Shown here: piece by piece, positions 33,557 to 41,579 of the stretch
Numbering within the stretch: position 1 is the stretch's first letter
Layout: every line of letters begins with the position of its first letter
Source: Pseudoblastomonas marina
GTDB taxonomy: Bacteria; Pseudomonadota; Alphaproteobacteria; Sphingomonadales; Sphingomonadaceae
Direction: 5' to 3'
Length of the DNA stretch: 64,000 nt
NCBI RefSeq assembly: GCF_014641655.1
Contig: NZ_BMID01000001.1
Location: 2,508,427 to 2,572,426 of the forward strand
Notes under the pieces: generated by a model
The model's database searches: none
What the model saw: only the letters and a program-made list of their open reading frames with translations
Told to the model about the DNA's origin: nothing
Program-made: the position numbers and the translations under genes

Positions 33557-34290
33557 TTGTCGCGGAACCACCCGGTGATCGCGAAGCGCCCGGCCGGGGC
33601 GAAGGGCGGGACGAAGCTCACCAGGTGCGGTTGCGGCACTTTGAACATGTTGAGCGTGTTGAACCGCGGGCGATAGCCGGCGACGATATCGCCGTCCTGG
33701 TCGAGGAAATTGAGGTATCCGCCCCAGTCGGGGTGCCAGTCGTCGGGCGCGAAATTGAGGACGTAGGCGACCTGCCAGCCGTCTTCGACATGGCTGTCGA
33801 TATGGCGGCCGAGGAAATGCCCCGGGGCGAACAGCGTGGCTTGCGCATCGGCCTTGACCAGTTCGGGAATCCCGGTGACCTCGCGCACGAGTTCGAGCGT
33901 TTCGGGCGTGTTGAGATATTCGACCAGCAGGTCGTGCGGACCGCCCTCGGCCCATTTTTCCCTGTATGCGTCGACCATCGGGTAGCGGCCGTAGCGAAAG
34001 GCGTAGTCGCCCTGCATCGCGGCCCTGTGCGTGCTTTCGGCGATCTCGCGGAGGATCGGCTGCGCGGTATTGTCCTGCAACTGCTCGCGCCGGGCACCCT
34101 GTGGCTGGCCGTCGATCCCGGCCTGCCAGCCCATTCCCCACGGCGTCGCCTGGGCGAGGATCGAGCGGATCTCGCGCGCGGTTTCGTCGGTCAACACGTT
34201 GCGGAGCTGAACCCTCGTGTCCCGCGCGAAGCGCTCTGCCGCGGCCCCGCGATCGATGCCGGGGTTGAGTTCGAAAAGTGCCTTGGCCAT
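33553..34290 (-). CDS. prolyl-hydroxylase-like 2-oxoglutarate/Fe(II) dioxygenase
   Basis: The 245-residue protein carries the H-x-D...H iron triad: H163 and D165 in GRHIDSHVEDGW, H222 in PQPHLVSFVPP, and R235 in GRFAITGWFR for 2-oxoglutarate. The layout matches bacterial prolyl 4-hydroxylase-like proteins. The ATG at 34290 starts MAKALFELNPG; upstream codons are not family-like. It is the first gene of the overlapping oxygenase/methyltransferase set. Substrate unknown. Confidence 0.9.
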   Translation of the reverse strand: MAKALFELNPGIDRGAAAERFARDTRVQLRNVLTDETAREIRSILAQATPWGMGWQAGIDGQPQGARREQLQDNTAQPILREIAESTHRAAMQGDYAFRYGRYPMVDAYREKWAEGGPHDLLVEYLNTPETLELVREVTGIPELVKADAQATLFAPGHFLGRHIDSHVEDGWQVAYVLNFAPDDWHPDWGGYLNFLDQDGDIVAGYRPRFNTLNMFKVPQPHLVSFVPPFAPAGRFAITGWFRDK

Positions 34291-34375
34291 GCGGGAAGTC
34301 CGTTGCGGGTTACCGTCCGAGGTCCTAGTCCATCGCCGACGCGGGCGGCAAGGCAGGAAGGAAGGCGCAGGCGCG

Positions 34376-35347
34376 ATGGTGCGGAAATCGCTGGCGCTCT
34401 TGCTGCTCCTGCTGGGCCTCGTCACCGTCTGGTGGCGTTCCGAGCCGCGCTCGGAGGACATCGAACCGACCGTCGAGCTGGTCGCGTTTCCTCAATTTGC
34501 GGGCCCCGCCGATCCGGACCTCGCGGTCGAAGGCGTATGGCAGCTACGCTCGCGGCAGTTTTCGTTCGGCGGGTTTTCGGCTCTGGTGCTGCGCGCCGAC
34601 CAGCAGTTGCGCCTATTCAGCGACTACGGGACGGTGCTCGAACTCCCTCTCCCGCGCGGCGGCGACGCGACGATGCGGCTCCCGCTCCGCCGGGTCGGGG
34701 AGGATACCGCGCGCAAGTCGGGCCGCGATATCGAGGCGGCGACCGCGTTCGGCGGGCAGACCTGGCTCGCACTGGAGAACCGCAATGCGATCGTGCGGCT
34801 CGGCACAACGCTGCGAATCGAGCGTGAGGCGAGGCCGTCGGCGATAGGCGGCTGGCCCGCCAATGGCGGACCCGAATCGCTGGCCCGGCTCGCCGACGGT
34901 CGGTTCCTCGCCCTGCGCGAAGGCAAGGTCGTGGTGGGCGAGACCGATCCATTGGTCGGCGTGCTGTTCGACGGCGATCCCACCGAGGACCCGGCATCCC
35001 GCACGGTCGCGATCACAGGCGCGGACGGTTACCACCCAGTGGATGCAGCGACCGCACCCGACGGGCGGATCCTCGTCCTGCTGCGCCGACTGGGTTTTGC
35101 CTGGCCGTTCGAGTTTCACAGCCGGCTGGCTTGGCTCGATCCGGACGACCTCGCCGACGGAACGGCGCGCCTCTCGGCACCGATCGACCTGTCGTCGATC
35201 CTGCCGCGCGACAATTACGAGGGGATTGCGGTGCGCGGAGCGGGCCATCGCTGGGATATCTGGCTGGTGTCCGACGATAACGATTCGCACTTCCAGGCGA
35301 GCTGGCTCGCGCACCTCACCCTCGATCCCGGCAGATTGCCCGACTGA
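34376..35347 (+). CDS. esterase-like activity of phytase family protein
   Basis: The 323-residue protein has an N-terminal membrane anchor or signal (VRKSLALLLLLLGLVTVWW) and a six-bladed beta-propeller pattern. The family hallmarks are FGGFSALVLRADQQLRLFSDYG at the start and DNYEGIAVRGAGHRWDIWLVSDDND near the end. Members lie in the cell envelope; their enzymatic activity is largely unproven. The ATG at 34376 follows an AGGAAGGAAGG-type ribosome-binding site. It diverges from the oxygenase gene with 85 bases between starts. Confidence 0.85.
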   Translation: MVRKSLALLLLLLGLVTVWWRSEPRSEDIEPTVELVAFPQFAGPADPDLAVEGVWQLRSRQFSFGGFSALVLRADQQLRLFSDYGTVLELPLPRGGDATMRLPLRRVGEDTARKSGRDIEAATAFGGQTWLALENRNAIVRLGTTLRIEREARPSAIGGWPANGGPESLARLADGRFLALREGKVVVGETDPLVGVLFDGDPTEDPASRTVAITGADGYHPVDAATAPDGRILVLLRRLGFAWPFEFHSRLAWLDPDDLADGTARLSAPIDLSSILPRDNYEGIAVRGAGHRWDIWLVSDDNDSHFQASWLAHLTLDPGRLPD

Positions 35348-35367
35348 ATCAGGTTCGGCGCACGCGA

Positions 35368-35400
35368 AGAAGCCGCGCTCCCTCGCGGGAGGCGGCTTCT
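35368..35400. terminator. hairpin between convergent phytase-like gene and rpmB
   Basis: AGAAGCCGC-g-CTCCC pairs with GGGAG-GCGGCTTCT across a TCGC loop, giving a 14-bp stem with one bulged G. T tracts are short on both sides, so it is a weak or factor-assisted bidirectional terminator. Confidence 0.6.
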
Positions 35401-35426
35401 GCAACCGGATCTACCGGTGGGAAAGG

Positions 35427-35714
35427 TTAGGCCGCGGCCTTCGCCTTGGCGATTTCGCGCTTCACCTTGCGCGCATTGTCGCTCAGCTTCTCGTCGGAAG
35501 TCTTGAGCAGCCAGTTGTCGAGCCCGCCATTATGTTCGACCGAGCGCAGGCCCTGCGTCGAAACGCGGAACTTGAAGCTCTTGTCGAGGCTTTCCGACAT
35601 CAGCGTGACGTTCTGCAGGTTGGGCAGAAAGACTCGCTTCGTGCGGTTGTTGGCGTGGCTCACGTTGTTGCCGACCTGGCGTCCTTTGCCGGTCAGCTCG
35701 CAAATGCGGGACAT
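35427..35714 (-). CDS. rpmB: 50S ribosomal protein L28
   Basis: The 95-residue protein begins [27 protein letters not shown] and shows [15 protein letters not shown] and [18 protein letters not shown], all typical of L28 in alphaproteobacteria. The conserved cysteine of zinc-type L28 is limited to C5, so this is the non-zinc or reduced-cysteine form. It is monocistronic. Confidence 0.97.
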   Translation of the reverse strand: MSRICELTGKGRQVGNNVSHANNRTKRVFLPNLQNVTLMSESLDKSFKFRVSTQGLRSVEHNGGLDNWLLKTSDEKLSDNARKVKREIAKAKAAA

Positions 35715-35870
35715 GACACTTCTCGTATATGGAATCGGTTTGGCCGCACCATGGCGACGAAGGCGCGCGCATAGCGGGCATGTGCGAATTGGTCAACTTG
35801 AAAGCCCCCGTTGCCACGATTGGACCGCGGGCTTACCACTCACCTTCTTCACGATCGGAGGATCCATACC

Positions 35871-36116
35871 ATGAAGAAATCGATTGCGCTCGTCGCTGCC
35901 ACGACCCTCGCATTCGGCCTCGCCGGCTGCGATGTCGACCAGACCGAAGAAGGCGAACTGCCCGAAGTCGAGGTCGAAGGCGGCAACATGCCCGAATACG
36001 ATGTCGAAGCGCCCGACGTGGAAGTCGGCACCGAGGAGGTCACGGTCGACGTTCCCACCGTCGATGTCGACACCGAAGATGCCGAAGGCGAGCCGGTTAC
36101 CGGCGACGAGGAATAG
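35871..36116 (+). CDS. small highly acidic lipoprotein
   Basis: The 81-residue product has a lipoprotein signal (MKKSIALVAATTLAFGLAGC, cysteine 20). Its mature part is built almost wholly of alternating valine and acidic residues (VEVEGG, VDVPTVDVDTED), giving a strongly negative, probably extended chain. GGAGGA lies 9 bases before the ATG. No family is recognised. It could bind cations at the outer membrane. It is monocistronic between rpmB (divergent) and tadA. Confidence 0.7.
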   Translation: MKKSIALVAATTLAFGLAGCDVDQTEEGELPEVEVEGGNMPEYDVEAPDVEVGTEEVTVDVPTVDVDTEDAEGEPVTGDEE

Positions 36117-36197
36117 ATCTTACGAGGCGAGGCGCGCGACGGGCTGTAATCGCCCGGCCCGCGTCGCCCACCCGCGGCCGGAAGCGCGACAGAAACG

Positions 36198-36653
36198 ATG
36201 ACGCAATGGCCGCTGCCCGACCCGATGGCATTGGCGCTCGAGGAGGCGCAGGCCGCTGCGCATCAGGGCGAAGTCCCGGTCGGCGCGGTGGTGGTGTGCG
36301 ACGGCGACGTGATCGCGCGCGCCCACAACAGCCCGCGGTGCCTGCACGATCCCACCGCCCATGCCGAAATGCTTGCGCTGCGCCGCGCGGCCAAAGCGCT
36401 CGGGCGAGAGCGGCTCGAGGACTGCGAGCTTTGGGTCACGCTCGAACCCTGCGCAATGTGCGCCGGCGCGATCGCCCATGCGCGCATCGCCAAGCTCTAT
36501 TACGGGGCCTCTGACGAGAAGGGCGGGGCAATCGAGCACGGGCCACGCCTGTTCGAGCAGCCGACCATCATGCACCGGCCCGAAGTCTATTCGGGCATCG
36601 GCGAAGGTCCTGCCGCGGCCCTGTTGCGCGATTTCTTTCGCGCGCGACGCTAG
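36198..36653 (+). CDS. tadA: tRNA-specific adenosine deaminase
   Basis: The 151-residue zinc deaminase converts A34 to inosine in tRNA-Arg(ACG). The zinc site is complete: H55-A56-E57 in PTAHAEMLAL and P84-C85-A86-M87-C88 in EPCAMCAG. The N-terminal EVPVGAVVV and YYGASDEKGGAIEHGPRLF segments are typical of TadA. It is convergent with the RNase T2 gene with 10 bases between. Confidence 0.95.
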   Translation: MTQWPLPDPMALALEEAQAAAHQGEVPVGAVVVCDGDVIARAHNSPRCLHDPTAHAEMLALRRAAKALGRERLEDCELWVTLEPCAMCAGAIAHARIAKLYYGASDEKGGAIEHGPRLFEQPTIMHRPEVYSGIGEGPAAALLRDFFRARR

Positions 36654-36663
36654 CGGCGAGGGG

Positions 36664-37389
36664 TCACAAGCCGCGCCAGATCGACAGCGGGGCGGCATTG
36701 GCGGGGCCGTAGCGGCGCCTACCGCAGTCGGTCGGCATCCAATCGTTATCGTAACAGAGCCTGATTTCCTCGAGCCAACCGCGCTCGTTCCGGTCGATCC
36801 CGATGGAGCCGCGCGGGAAATGCGGGTTGGCCGCGATCCACGCATCGCGCAGGTCGCCCGCGGTGAGCCCGTCCTTGCGCGAGAGCCGGTCGAGATCGGG
36901 CTTGTCGTAGGAATCCCACAGGATCTGCTGGACGCGGTAATAGGTCGAGGGTCGACGGACCATGCAGCTGCCGTGCTTGGCCCATTGGCGGGCGAGCAAC
37001 GCCGCGCTCGGGCTCATGCAGAGACGGCGCGCCAGCATTTCGCCCGACGGGCGATAGCGCGTACGGCACCATTGCGGCCAGCGACCGCCCGGGCCCTCGG
37101 GCCACAGACCGTGGACGATCAGCCCGAACCAGCCATTGCGGCGGTTGCATTGGCGCAGGCGTCCCGCGCGGCTCCCCGCGTCGCGGCAATGCTCGGGCGA
37201 CCAGCTCAGCGCGAAGGTATAGCCCGTGACGCGCAGTTCGCGCCGCTCTCCGTCGGGCGCGATGCGCGGCACCGAGACCCGTTCGGGGACGCGGCACTGA
37301 TAGGCTTGCGCGAGGGCGGGCGGGCCGGAGGCGAGGAGTGCTGCGGCACCCAGTGCGAGACCGGCCCTGACGGGGCCCGCGCCGGTCAT
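36664..37389 (-). CDS. ribonuclease T2 family protein
   Basis: The 241-residue secreted protein has a signal peptide (residues 1-28 ending in PPALAQA) and both RNase T2 active-site blocks: VHGLWPEG with H93, and WAKHGSC with K138 and H139. The opening YTFALSWSPEHC and several cysteines for disulfides also fit. It is an endoribonuclease of the periplasm or outside, probably for scavenging RNA. It overlaps the upstream membrane-protein gene by ATGA. Confidence 0.92.
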   Translation of the reverse strand: MTGAGPVRAGLALGAAALLASGPPALAQAYQCRVPERVSVPRIAPDGERRELRVTGYTFALSWSPEHCRDAGSRAGRLRQCNRRNGWFGLIVHGLWPEGPGGRWPQWCRTRYRPSGEMLARRLCMSPSAALLARQWAKHGSCMVRRPSTYYRVQQILWDSYDKPDLDRLSRKDGLTAGDLRDAWIAANPHFPRGSIGIDRNERGWLEEIRLCYDNDWMPTDCGRRRYGPANAAPLSIWRGL

Positions 37390-37847
37390 TCGCCGTCGAG
37401 GTGTCCGTCGTCGTCCTCGTCAACCACCCGCTTGCCCTTGAGCCAGATCGTCGATTCGGCCTTGAACAGGTAGAACACCGCGATCAGCTGAAGCGCGAGG
37501 ACAAACAGCGCAACCAGCGGAGCGATGGCCGGCAATGCGGCGAAGATCGTCGGGAGGCCCAGCAGATTGATCGCGACGACCCCGACCACGAGGTAGCGCA
37601 CAAGGCCGATCCGGCGGCGCGAGACGAGATACCACAGCAGCAATTGCAGCGCCGCCAGCAGCGCGATGAGGATGATCGCGACCGTATCGGACGAGCCTTC
37701 GACTAGCCCGCGCGAGCCCTGCCCGCCCGCGAACCGGTTGGCGACGACCGCAGCGATCGAAGCGCGGTCGAGGAAATTTGCGATGAGCTCGATCGTGACC
37801 GCTCCGAGATAGAACAGGTCGAATTTCTTGATGCTGTCGGGCCGCAT
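37386..37847 (-). CDS. hypothetical four-helix membrane protein
   Basis: The 153-residue product has about four transmembrane segments (around residues 10-27, 57-75, 84-102 and 108-128) and an acidic C-terminus (VVDEDDDGHLDGE). It is not recognised. It precedes and overlaps the RNase T2 gene. Confidence 0.65.
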   Translation of the reverse strand: MRPDSIKKFDLFYLGAVTIELIANFLDRASIAAVVANRFAGGQGSRGLVEGSSDTVAIILIALLAALQLLLWYLVSRRRIGLVRYLVVGVVAINLLGLPTIFAALPAIAPLVALFVLALQLIAVFYLFKAESTIWLKGKRVVDEDDDGHLDGE

Positions 37848-37911
37848 GGGCGTCCTCCCCCTTGGATTGCGCTGGCTACATTAGCGCTTTGCGGTGCGCG
37901 TGCAATCGCCC

Positions 37912-38772
37912 TCAGATCGGGGTGAAATCGAGCCCGATGTCGGCGGCGGGCGCGCTCTGCGTCAAACGTCCGACCGACACGTAATCGACCCCGGTGGCGG
38001 CCTTGGCGGCGATCGTATCGAGATTGATCCCGCCCGAGGCCTCCGTCGGTACGCGCCCGGTCACCAATGCTACCGCTTCGCGCAGCGTGTCGGGGTCCAT
38101 GTTGTCCAGCAGCAGCCGGGTCGCACCGGCCTCGAGTGCGGGTTCGATCTGGTCGAGCCGGTCTACCTCGCAGATGATCTCCTTCACCCCGGCATCGACT
38201 GCGCGGCGCACGGCCTCGCCCACGCTGCCGGCGACGAGCACGTGGTTGTCCTTGATCATCGCCGCGTCCCACAGCCCCATGCGGTGGTTCTGCCCGCCAC
38301 CCATCCGCACTGCGTATTTTTCGAGGAACCGCAGCCCGGGGATCGTCTTGCGGGTGTCGAGCAGCACGGCATTGGTGTCACCCATCGCTTCGACATATTG
38401 CCGCACCAGCGTGGCGATGCCCGAGAGGTGCTGCACGGTGTTGAGCGCCGCGCGTTCGGCGGTAAGCATGGCGCGGGCATTGCCTTCGAGCCGCATCAGG
38501 TCGGTTCCCGGTTCGACGCGATCGCCATCTTCGACCAGCCGCTCGATCGCCATGTCGGGATCGAGCCGCCGGAAGAACGCTTCGGCCACCGGCAGGCCCG
38601 CCACGGTGATCGGATCGCGCGAATCCATCACGCCGGAGAACCGAGCCCCGGCGGGAATGACGCTTTCGGACGTCACATCGCGTCCGCCACCTTCGAGACC
38701 CGCGCCAAGGTCCTCGGCAAGGGTCTCGGAGACGAATTTTTCGAGATCGAAGCCGGTCAGCGAGAAACTCAT
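37912..38772 (-). CDS. nadC: nicotinate-nucleotide pyrophosphorylase (carboxylating)
   Basis: The 286-residue enzyme makes nicotinate mononucleotide from quinolinate and PRPP in NAD synthesis. Motifs include the N-terminal EDLGAGLEGGGRDVTSESVI, RLEGNARAMLTAERAALN, LDTRKTIPGLRFLEKYAV, GGGQNHRMGLWDAAMIKDNH and ICEVD...LLLDNM, ending with EASGGI and VGRLTQSA. The ATG at 38772 follows GGAGAAG. nadA and nadB are not in the window. Confidence 0.96.
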   Translation of the reverse strand: MSFSLTGFDLEKFVSETLAEDLGAGLEGGGRDVTSESVIPAGARFSGVMDSRDPITVAGLPVAEAFFRRLDPDMAIERLVEDGDRVEPGTDLMRLEGNARAMLTAERAALNTVQHLSGIATLVRQYVEAMGDTNAVLLDTRKTIPGLRFLEKYAVRMGGGQNHRMGLWDAAMIKDNHVLVAGSVGEAVRRAVDAGVKEIICEVDRLDQIEPALEAGATRLLLDNMDPDTLREAVALVTGRVPTEASGGINLDTIAAKAATGVDYVSVGRLTQSAPAADIGLDFTPI

Positions 38773-38819
38773 CACTTCTCCGTTCGTGCTGCGCTTGCCC
38801 AAGCACGCCCGTGCCGACG

Positions 38820-38845
38820 CCCTTCGACAGGCTCAGGGCGAGCGG
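38820..38845. repeat. short dispersed intergenic repeat (CTTCGACAGGCTCAGGG type)
   Basis: The word CCCTTCGACAGGCTCAGG followed by GCGAGCGG sits in the 81-base gap between the LytTR gene and nadC. I recognise it as a common dispersed element in sphingomonads and related alphaproteobacteria. No other copy occurs in this window. Confidence 0.6.
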
Positions 38846-38853
38846 TTGTAAGG

Positions 38854-39648
38854 TTAGTGGACGAACCGCGCGACCACGTCGCGATAGCTGCGGCTGACCT
38901 TCACCTCGGCTCCCGAATCCAGCACCAGGAAGCATTCGCCGTTGGTGTGCGGCTTGACCTGCCGGACCAGGTTCAAATTGACGATGGTCGAGCGGTGGAC
39001 TCGCTGGAAGGTGCGCGGATCGAGCCGGCGTTCGAGGTCCTTCATCGTCTCGCGCAGGATCAGCGAATTGTCGGCCGTGCGGATGCACATGTAGTCGCCC
39101 GCCGCCTCGATATGCTCGATCGTGTCGACATCGACTCGGAAGATCTGGCCGCGATCCTTGACGTTGAGCAGCTTTTCGTAACGCTCGCTGCTCTCGCCCG
39201 TGCCTTCGAGGTCGTCGACCCGGTCGGGCGCGACTTCGGCGAGCACGTTCTTGAGCTTTTCCGCCTCCTCGGCCGACTTGCGCTCGGACAGGCGGTTGCG
39301 CACGCGTTCGATCGTGTCGGCAAGCTTGTCCTCCTCGACCGGTTTCATCAAATAGCTGACGGCGTTGGCTTCGAAGGCGCGGATCGCGTGCTCTTCATAG
39401 GCGGTGACGAAGACGAACAGCGGCGGATCGATGTCCATCACGCCGTTGACCACGGAAAATCCGTCGAAACCCGGCATCTGGATGTCGAGGAAGACGAGAT
39501 CGGGCTTCTCGGTCTTGATCTTGCGGATCGCCTCGCGCCCATTGGCGCAGGTGTCGATGATCTCGACGTCGTCGAACGGCTCGAGACGGACCTGCAAGCC
39601 CTGGATCGCGAGCTTTTCGTCGTCGACGATGATGGTGCGGATGGTCAT
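38854..39648 (-). CDS. LytTR family response regulator
   Basis: The 264-residue regulator has a receiver domain (residues 1-120) with D9/D10, the phosphoacceptor D55 in LVFLDIQMPG and K102 region. Then comes a linker, and a LytTR DNA-binding domain (about 160-262) with EHIEAAGDYMCIRTADNSLILRETM, FQRVHRSTIVNLNLV and ending VSRSYRDVV. It overlaps the kinase gene by ATGA, so the pair works together. Targets unknown. Confidence 0.93.
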   Translation of the reverse strand: MTIRTIIVDDEKLAIQGLQVRLEPFDDVEIIDTCANGREAIRKIKTEKPDLVFLDIQMPGFDGFSVVNGVMDIDPPLFVFVTAYEEHAIRAFEANAVSYLMKPVEEDKLADTIERVRNRLSERKSAEEAEKLKNVLAEVAPDRVDDLEGTGESSERYEKLLNVKDRGQIFRVDVDTIEHIEAAGDYMCIRTADNSLILRETMKDLERRLDPRTFQRVHRSTIVNLNLVRQVKPHTNGECFLVLDSGAEVKVSRSYRDVVARFVH

Positions 39649-40859
39649 GTGCTCTGGCTACTCCCTTGAGCAAAGCGGGGCGGGACCAGTTCGGTTCCCT
39701 CCGGTGATCCCTGTTTTTCGGTCGCCACGCGCGGTTGCGCGGTGGTTTCGGTTGCGAATTCGGCCGGTATCTCGATGATGACACCGAAGCCGCCCTCGGC
39801 CGGTTCGCGGATCTCGAAGCGGTGTTCCCCTTCATACGCCTGTGCGAGGCGATTGCGAATATTGTCGAGCCCGACCCCGGTCGACACCGCTTCGCCGCCA
39901 TCGAAAGTCTTGCCCGACATGCGCTTGTCGGTCGCGCTGTCCTTCAGCCCGGGGCCGGTGTCCGACACCATGATTCGCAGCGTCGGCCCGATCAGGCGGA
40001 CGTCGACGCGGATCTCGGCGCCGCTTTCCTGCGGGCTGACGGCGTATTTGATCGAGTTCTCGACCAGCGGCTGGAGCAGGAGCGAGGGCATCAGCGCATC
40101 GCAGGCCTCGTCGTCGATCATGAAACTGGTGCGCAAGCGATCCTCGAACCGCATCCGCTCGATATCGAGGTACAATTTCAGCGTGTCGATTTCCTGCTCG
40201 ACCGTCACCCGCCCGCCGGGTTCGTGGATCAGCGTGTAGCGCAGGAAGGACGACAGGCGCGAAAGCATCGCATTGGCCTGAGTCGTCTGCTTGAGCAGGA
40301 CGAGCGTGCTGATCGAATTGAGCGTGTTGAACAGGAAGTGCGGGTTGAGCTGGTAGCGCAGCATGGCGAGCTGGGCGCTGGTCGCCTGTCCTTCGAGCGC
40401 GAGCAGGCGGTCCTGCTGCTCCTCGACCTGGAGAAAGAAATTGATCGCGTAATAGAGCGCCGACCAGGCGCCCAGCAGCACCAGGTCGTATCCGTAGACG
40501 CCGACCAGCCGCTGGACGAAGCCCGATTCGGTGTCGGGTCGGTAGAGCCCTACGATCCAGGTATCGATGATCGCGTGGATGCCGACCGCGAACAGCAGAA
40601 CGATCAGGCTGACGCCCCAGGTCACCAACGGCGGACGGGTGATCAGCTGGCGGTACACCACCGACAGGATCAAGCTGATCGAGAACCCGGTCACGGTGAA
40701 GACGAGCAGGACGAGGAAGAACGACCACGGCTGGTCGTTCGCCAGCGCCGACATGATGCGCAGCGCCAGCACGCCGCCCCACCCGGCCAGCTGGAGCCGC
40801 CAGAAAGCCTGGTTCTTGTTCGCGAAGAACGGCGTGGGTTGGACGGGAAGCACGGCCAT
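39645..40859 (-). CDS. LytS-type membrane sensor histidine kinase
   Basis: The 404-residue kinase has four transmembrane segments (about 24-40, 46-68, 80-103 and 124-143). Its His-kinase domain holds the phosphoacceptor H174 in YQLNPHFLFNTLNSIS. An HATPase domain follows, with LLQPLVENSIKYAV, VSDTGPGL and GVGLDNIRNRL. The C-terminal 40 residues are low-complexity. The ATG at 40859 gives MAVLPVQPTPFF. It drives the LytTR regulator that overlaps it. Its signal is unknown. Confidence 0.92.
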   Translation of the reverse strand: MAVLPVQPTPFFANKNQAFWRLQLAGWGGVLALRIMSALANDQPWSFFLVLLVFTVTGFSISLILSVVYRQLITRPPLVTWGVSLIVLLFAVGIHAIIDTWIVGLYRPDTESGFVQRLVGVYGYDLVLLGAWSALYYAINFFLQVEEQQDRLLALEGQATSAQLAMLRYQLNPHFLFNTLNSISTLVLLKQTTQANAMLSRLSSFLRYTLIHEPGGRVTVEQEIDTLKLYLDIERMRFEDRLRTSFMIDDEACDALMPSLLLQPLVENSIKYAVSPQESGAEIRVDVRLIGPTLRIMVSDTGPGLKDSATDKRMSGKTFDGGEAVSTGVGLDNIRNRLAQAYEGEHRFEIREPAEGGFGVIIEIPAEFATETTAQPRVATEKQGSPEGTELVPPRFAQGSSQST

Positions 40860-40903
40860 CAGGCCATTGCCTTTAGCCCGGAAATCGCGCTCGCGGGAAA
40901 ATT

Positions 40904-40932
40904 TTGCAGCCCTGTTCGCCATCGCGTATGCT
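40904..40932 (+). promoter_or_regulatory. candidate sigma-70 promoter of the HD-domain gene
   Basis: TTGCAG (40904-40909) and TATGCT (40927-40932) are 17 bases apart and would start transcription about 16 bases before the ATG at 40956. The gap lies between divergent genes. Confidence 0.4.
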
Positions 40933-40955
40933 GCGATCGATTAGGGAGCGAAGCG

Positions 40956-41579
40956 ATGGATGTGGATAGCAAGGCAGTTCACGGCGCGACGGAACGCGCG
41001 AATTTTGCGGCGATGACCGAAGGCACGCGCGAGGATTGGCAACTGATCGCGCGCGAATTCGGCGAACACGCCCGGGGAACGCCCGATCGCGTGCTCGAAC
41101 ATCTCAAGCTGCTCGAAGGCGACCATGGCGGCTTCCCGGTCTGCCGGCTCGAACATTCGTTGCAATGCGCCACCCGTGCGCATCGCGACGGGCGCGACGA
41201 GCCCTATGTCGTGATGGCGCTGCTGCACGATATCGGCGACACGCTCGGGGCCTACAACCATCCTGATATCGCGGCGGCGATCATCAAGCCGTTCGTGAGC
41301 GAGGAACTGCACTGGATCTGCCAGCATCATGGCGCCTTCCAGGGGTATTACTATTTCCACCATCTTGGCATGGATCGCGATGCGCGCGAGCAGTTCCGCG
41401 ACAGTCCGTATTTCGACGCCTGTGCGGAATTCTGCGAGAAGTACGACCAATCGGCCTTCGATCCGGACTACGATTCGGAAAGCCTCGAATTCTTCGAACC
41501 GATGGTGCGCCGGGTGATGGCGACGCCGGTCAATTCTCCGATCGCGGCGGCCGTCAGCGAGAAACCGGCGGCGGCATGA
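40956..41579 (+). CDS. HD domain protein
   Basis: The 207-residue protein has HD-superfamily residues: H67 in CRLEHSLQCA, H91-D92 in ALLHDIGDTLG, H119-like and H/H pairs in WICQHHGAFQGYYYFHHLGM. The pattern with YFDACAEFCEKYDQSAFDPDYDS and EFFEPMV resembles HD proteins related to diiron oxygenases of phosphonate and inositol metabolism (PhnZ, MIOX), but simple phosphohydrolases are equally possible. GGGAG precedes the ATG. Its 3' end overlaps the converging M48 gene by 26 bases. Confidence 0.8.
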   Translation: MDVDSKAVHGATERANFAAMTEGTREDWQLIAREFGEHARGTPDRVLEHLKLLEGDHGGFPVCRLEHSLQCATRAHRDGRDEPYVVMALLHDIGDTLGAYNHPDIAAAIIKPFVSEELHWICQHHGAFQGYYYFHHLGMDRDAREQFRDSPYFDACAEFCEKYDQSAFDPDYDSESLEFFEPMVRRVMATPVNSPIAAAVSEKPAAA

